A stretch of DNA of 57,422 nt. It comes from an uncultured Clostridia bacterium. Its GTDB lineage: Bacteria > Bacillota > Dehalobacteriia > UBA4068 > CALXSR01. The translations under genes were made by a program, and so were the position numbers. Under the pieces are notes generated by a model, which did not search any database, was not told the origin of the DNA, and saw only the letters and a list, made by a program, of their open reading frames with translations. The stretch spans positions 1 through 57,422 of the forward strand of contig CALXSR010000002.1 of the NCBI GenBank assembly GCA_944391215.1, read 5' to 3'. This document shows positions 55,639 through 57,422 of the stretch, in pieces (position 1 is the first letter of the stretch; every line of letters begins with the position of its first letter).

Positions 55639-56373
55639 TCAAACATCTGATTTTTCCTCTGTTAACACAAAATACTGTATGATACCAGAATAAATACTCC
55701 AGGCCACTTCTTCCTGATAAAAATGGTCTTGCAATAAAGCGGCTTCTTCTGGATGAGAAATAAAGCCTACTTCAACAATTGCTGTAGGCATTTCCAATTT
55801 GCGTAAAAGATAAGAACTATCTAAGGCCATGCTTTTCCGCCTGGTATTTTTTAATAAACGGCTCATTTCGCCCTGAATACATTCTGCCAGCTGTTTGCTT
55901 TCGGCGCTTTTGGGATGAAAAAACACCTGACAACCGCGTTCATTAGCAGTAGTATATTTATTAGCCTGGATGCTTAAAAATAAATCACAATCACTTTCTT
56001 GCCCAATTTGTACTCTTTTGGCCATATCGTCCTTTTTATTATCGGCTAAAGCCACATCCTCTTCTCTGGTTAAAATAACCTCCATACCAGCTTCCCGCAA
56101 CAAAGTCGCCAGTTCTAAAGTAATTTGCAGGTTGATGGTTTTTTCCTCTATGCCGCTTTCGGTCACTGCCCCGGGATCAAATCCACCGTGTCCAGCATCT
56201 AATACAATGGTGTGCCCCAATAAAGGCCAGGCCATTACCACTTCATTTTTATGCAGCAAATCTGCCTCTCTATTTGCTTGATGATAACAAAAAGCGAATA
56301 CCGAACCCGAAACCATAAAACAAAGTAATACCAACTGATAAAAATGAATTTGAAAAACACGCATCTTTGCCAC
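55639..56373 (-). CDS. cwlD: CwlD-like N-acetylmuramoyl-L-alanine amidase with altered zinc site
   Basis: 244 residues. An N-terminal membrane anchor (about 12-30) leads to an Amidase_3 domain: IVLDAGHGGFDPG with His62, GIEEKTINL with Glu77, and the catalytic Glu201 in VEVGFISHP. The third zinc ligand, normally His in SIHxN, is Gln136 here (SIQANK, codon CAG). The TRRKSMALDSSYLLRK segment and overall length fit CwlD, which in spore formers removes stem peptides for muramic-lactam formation in spore cortex. With one zinc ligand changed, activity is uncertain. Start GTG with GGAG upstream. Confidence 0.85.
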   Translation of the reverse strand: MAKMRVFQIHFYQLVLLCFMVSGSVFAFCYHQANREADLLHKNEVVMAWPLLGHTIVLDAGHGGFDPGAVTESGIEEKTINLQITLELATLLREAGMEVILTREEDVALADNKKDDMAKRVQIGQESDCDLFLSIQANKYTTANERGCQVFFHPKSAESKQLAECIQGEMSRLLKNTRRKSMALDSSYLLRKLEMPTAIVEVGFISHPEEAALLQDHFYQEEVAWSIYSGIIQYFVLTEEKSDV

Positions 56374-56759
56374 TTTTTTTGCTCCATTTCTTTTTTTTCA
56401 ATTCTATGCGGCAAATCGGCTTTTTAGTCTAAACGGGAAAAAGCTCTATTGCTAAACCACAGTTCTTCTATTTTATATAAGTTCAAGATAAGGCTTAATA
56501 AAGGGCACCCAAATTAGAAATATCCAAATACACCAGTTGTCATTCATCCACAATTCCTAATCTAAATGGGAAGATATTATCGATGCTACAAGGTAAGAAA
56601 ACCACTGGATACAGCAGTTGACAACTTACCCATATTACCCATATTTCTTAAAAAGAAGAAAATGTTATCGCGGACAAGGGACAATAAAACTACTAAACGC
56701 TAATTAAAATTTGCATATAAAAAAACTCCGCAGTAAGGTGCGGTGCGCATAAAACAGTT
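56374..56759. other. Intergenic region, no gene seen
   Basis: About 385 bases, AT-rich, no frame worth calling on either strand. A change in character occurs near 56700, where the sequence becomes hairpin-rich. This is the likely boundary between chromosome and accessory DNA at the right end. Confidence 0.4.
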
Positions 56760-56800
56760 AACAGGCACAGCTGTTTTTGCTGTGCCTGTTCTTGCTGGAG
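56725..56800. repeat. Nested inverted repeats at the edge of the right accessory segment
   Basis: A perfect 12-bp inner repeat, AACAGGCACAGC (56760-56771) and GCTGTGCCTGTT (56779-56790), loop of seven, is enclosed by AACTCC (56725-56730) and GGAGTT (56797-56802). No T-run follows on the plus strand. It may be a terminator for DNA to the left, the end of an inserted element, or a leader structure for the following gene. Confidence 0.55.
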
Positions 56801-56866
56801 TTCACTTTTCATGATAAACTGAGGATGAACACTTCGGCACATCGGAAATTTGAGGGGGCTGCTATT

Positions 56867-57385
56867 TTGAATAAGAAGCGTTTATTGTATGTACTGATAC
56901 CGCTTATATGTATTATCGGTGCATTACTGCATTTCTCAAACACATTGCCTAAAGGTAATACAGTTGAAAGCAGAGAAGAATTATTAAATAATGCAATTCC
57001 AAAAGGTGACAGTTGGACTGTTTCAAAAGAAATTGAAATTGACAAATACATCATTAGCTGTGCTTATAGTGCAAATGGAAAATCAACTATTGCGGTATTT
57101 GAGCCGACATCAAATGGAAAATATAAGTTTTTGACATCTACAAACAGGCAAAATGAAGATATTATTATTGGCGGAGCCATCATAAATGGTGAATGGTATG
57201 ATTTGATTTGGTTCAATGGTGCTCAAACTGAATATGCAGAAATAATCTATACTGTAAATGGTGTGAGAAAAGAACCGTTAAAATATGACACAACCAATAT
57301 GGATTTGATTTATATTAAAAATCCAGAAAAAGAGTATTCCATGAGTGTTTACTATTATGATAATAAAGGAAACAGATACGGATAA
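56867..57385 (+). CDS. Membrane-anchored protein of unknown function
   Basis: 172 residues from the TTG at 56867, preceded by GAGGGGG. A single N-terminal hydrophobic segment (LLYVLIPLICIIGALLHF) serves as signal anchor. The outside part has beta-rich segments: YIISCAYSANGKSTIAVFEP, IIIGGAIINGEWYDLIWF and YSMSVYYYDNKGN. No enzyme motif. Similar short membrane proteins occur as cargo of conjugative transposons in gut Firmicutes, and the hairpin-rich sequence upstream fits that. An ATG at 56825 is in frame but lacks a spaced ribosome site. Confidence 0.65.
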   Translation: MNKKRLLYVLIPLICIIGALLHFSNTLPKGNTVESREELLNNAIPKGDSWTVSKEIEIDKYIISCAYSANGKSTIAVFEPTSNGKYKFLTSTNRQNEDIIIGGAIINGEWYDLIWFNGAQTEYAEIIYTVNGVRKEPLKYDTTNMDLIYIKNPEKEYSMSVYYYDNKGNRYG

Positions 57386-57422
57386 CTTCCGGTTTGTCGA
57401 GAAGCTGCACCGGCGCAAAATC

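Overview
The window reads as about 53 kb of chromosome from a low-to-medium GC anaerobic member of the Bacillota, with mobile DNA at both edges. Evidence for the host: Firmicutes-type gene clusters (smpB-tmRNA, dgt-dnaG-rpoD, rapZ-whiA), AGGAGG-type ribosome sites, many TTG start codons, a class A RNase P RNA, SLH-domain and copper-amine-oxidase-stalk surface proteins, a flavodiiron protein and a membrane pyrophosphatase. SLH proteins of this kind suggest a Negativicutes or Peptococcaceae-like lineage, but the sequence alone does not settle the species.

Layout. Positions 1-3.5 kb hold a Tn916/ICEBs1-like conjugation module on the + strand: a truncated gene, an FtsK-type coupling protein, a perfect GC-rich inverted repeat that may be the transfer origin, an Orf20/NicK-type relaxase and two small proteins. 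It abuts the 3' end of the tmRNA gene. From 3.6 to 12.7 kb, on the - strand, are tmRNA, smpB, rnr, thiI, a cysteine desulfurase, a K+-dependent membrane pyrophosphatase, secG and eno. From 12.7 to 17.4 kb the triose part of glycolysis continues (gpmI, a fused pgk-tpiA gene, gap). From 17.5 to 27 kb come whiA, rapZ, a HAD phosphatase, uvrC, uvrA and uvrB. From 27 to 34.5 kb there is a mixture: a metallophosphoesterase, a cold-shock-like protein, a zinc-ribbon protein with a structured leader, thrC, trmB, RNase P RNA, a coiled-coil zinc-ribbon protein, trmK and a lipoprotein. From 34.6 to 41.5 kb are a surface stalk/propeller protein, two tRNAs and the rpoD-dnaG-dgt cluster, with a possible structured RNA between dnaG and dgt. 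From 41.6 to 49.9 kb are a membrane MutS-like ATPase, a secreted transglutaminase-SLH protein, a two-HTH regulator, a flavodiiron protein, pyk, coaD and uracil-DNA glycosylase. From 50 to 56.4 kb are an arginine operon (argJ-argD-argF-argG), ogt and a CwlD-like amidase that has lost a zinc ligand. The last 700 bases hold a membrane-anchored protein of unknown function that looks like accessory DNA.

How the parts work together. gap, pgk-tpiA, gpmI and eno (with pyk further right) give a nearly complete lower glycolysis, and hppA lies next to it. UvrABC, Ogt and Udg form a DNA-repair set. SmpB, tmRNA and RNase R form the ribosome-rescue set. No CRISPR array, rRNA, prophage or defence island was seen. 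The least explained items are the MutS-like membrane ATPase, the structured element between dgt and dnaG, the leader that pairs with its own ribosome-binding site, and the altered CwlD.
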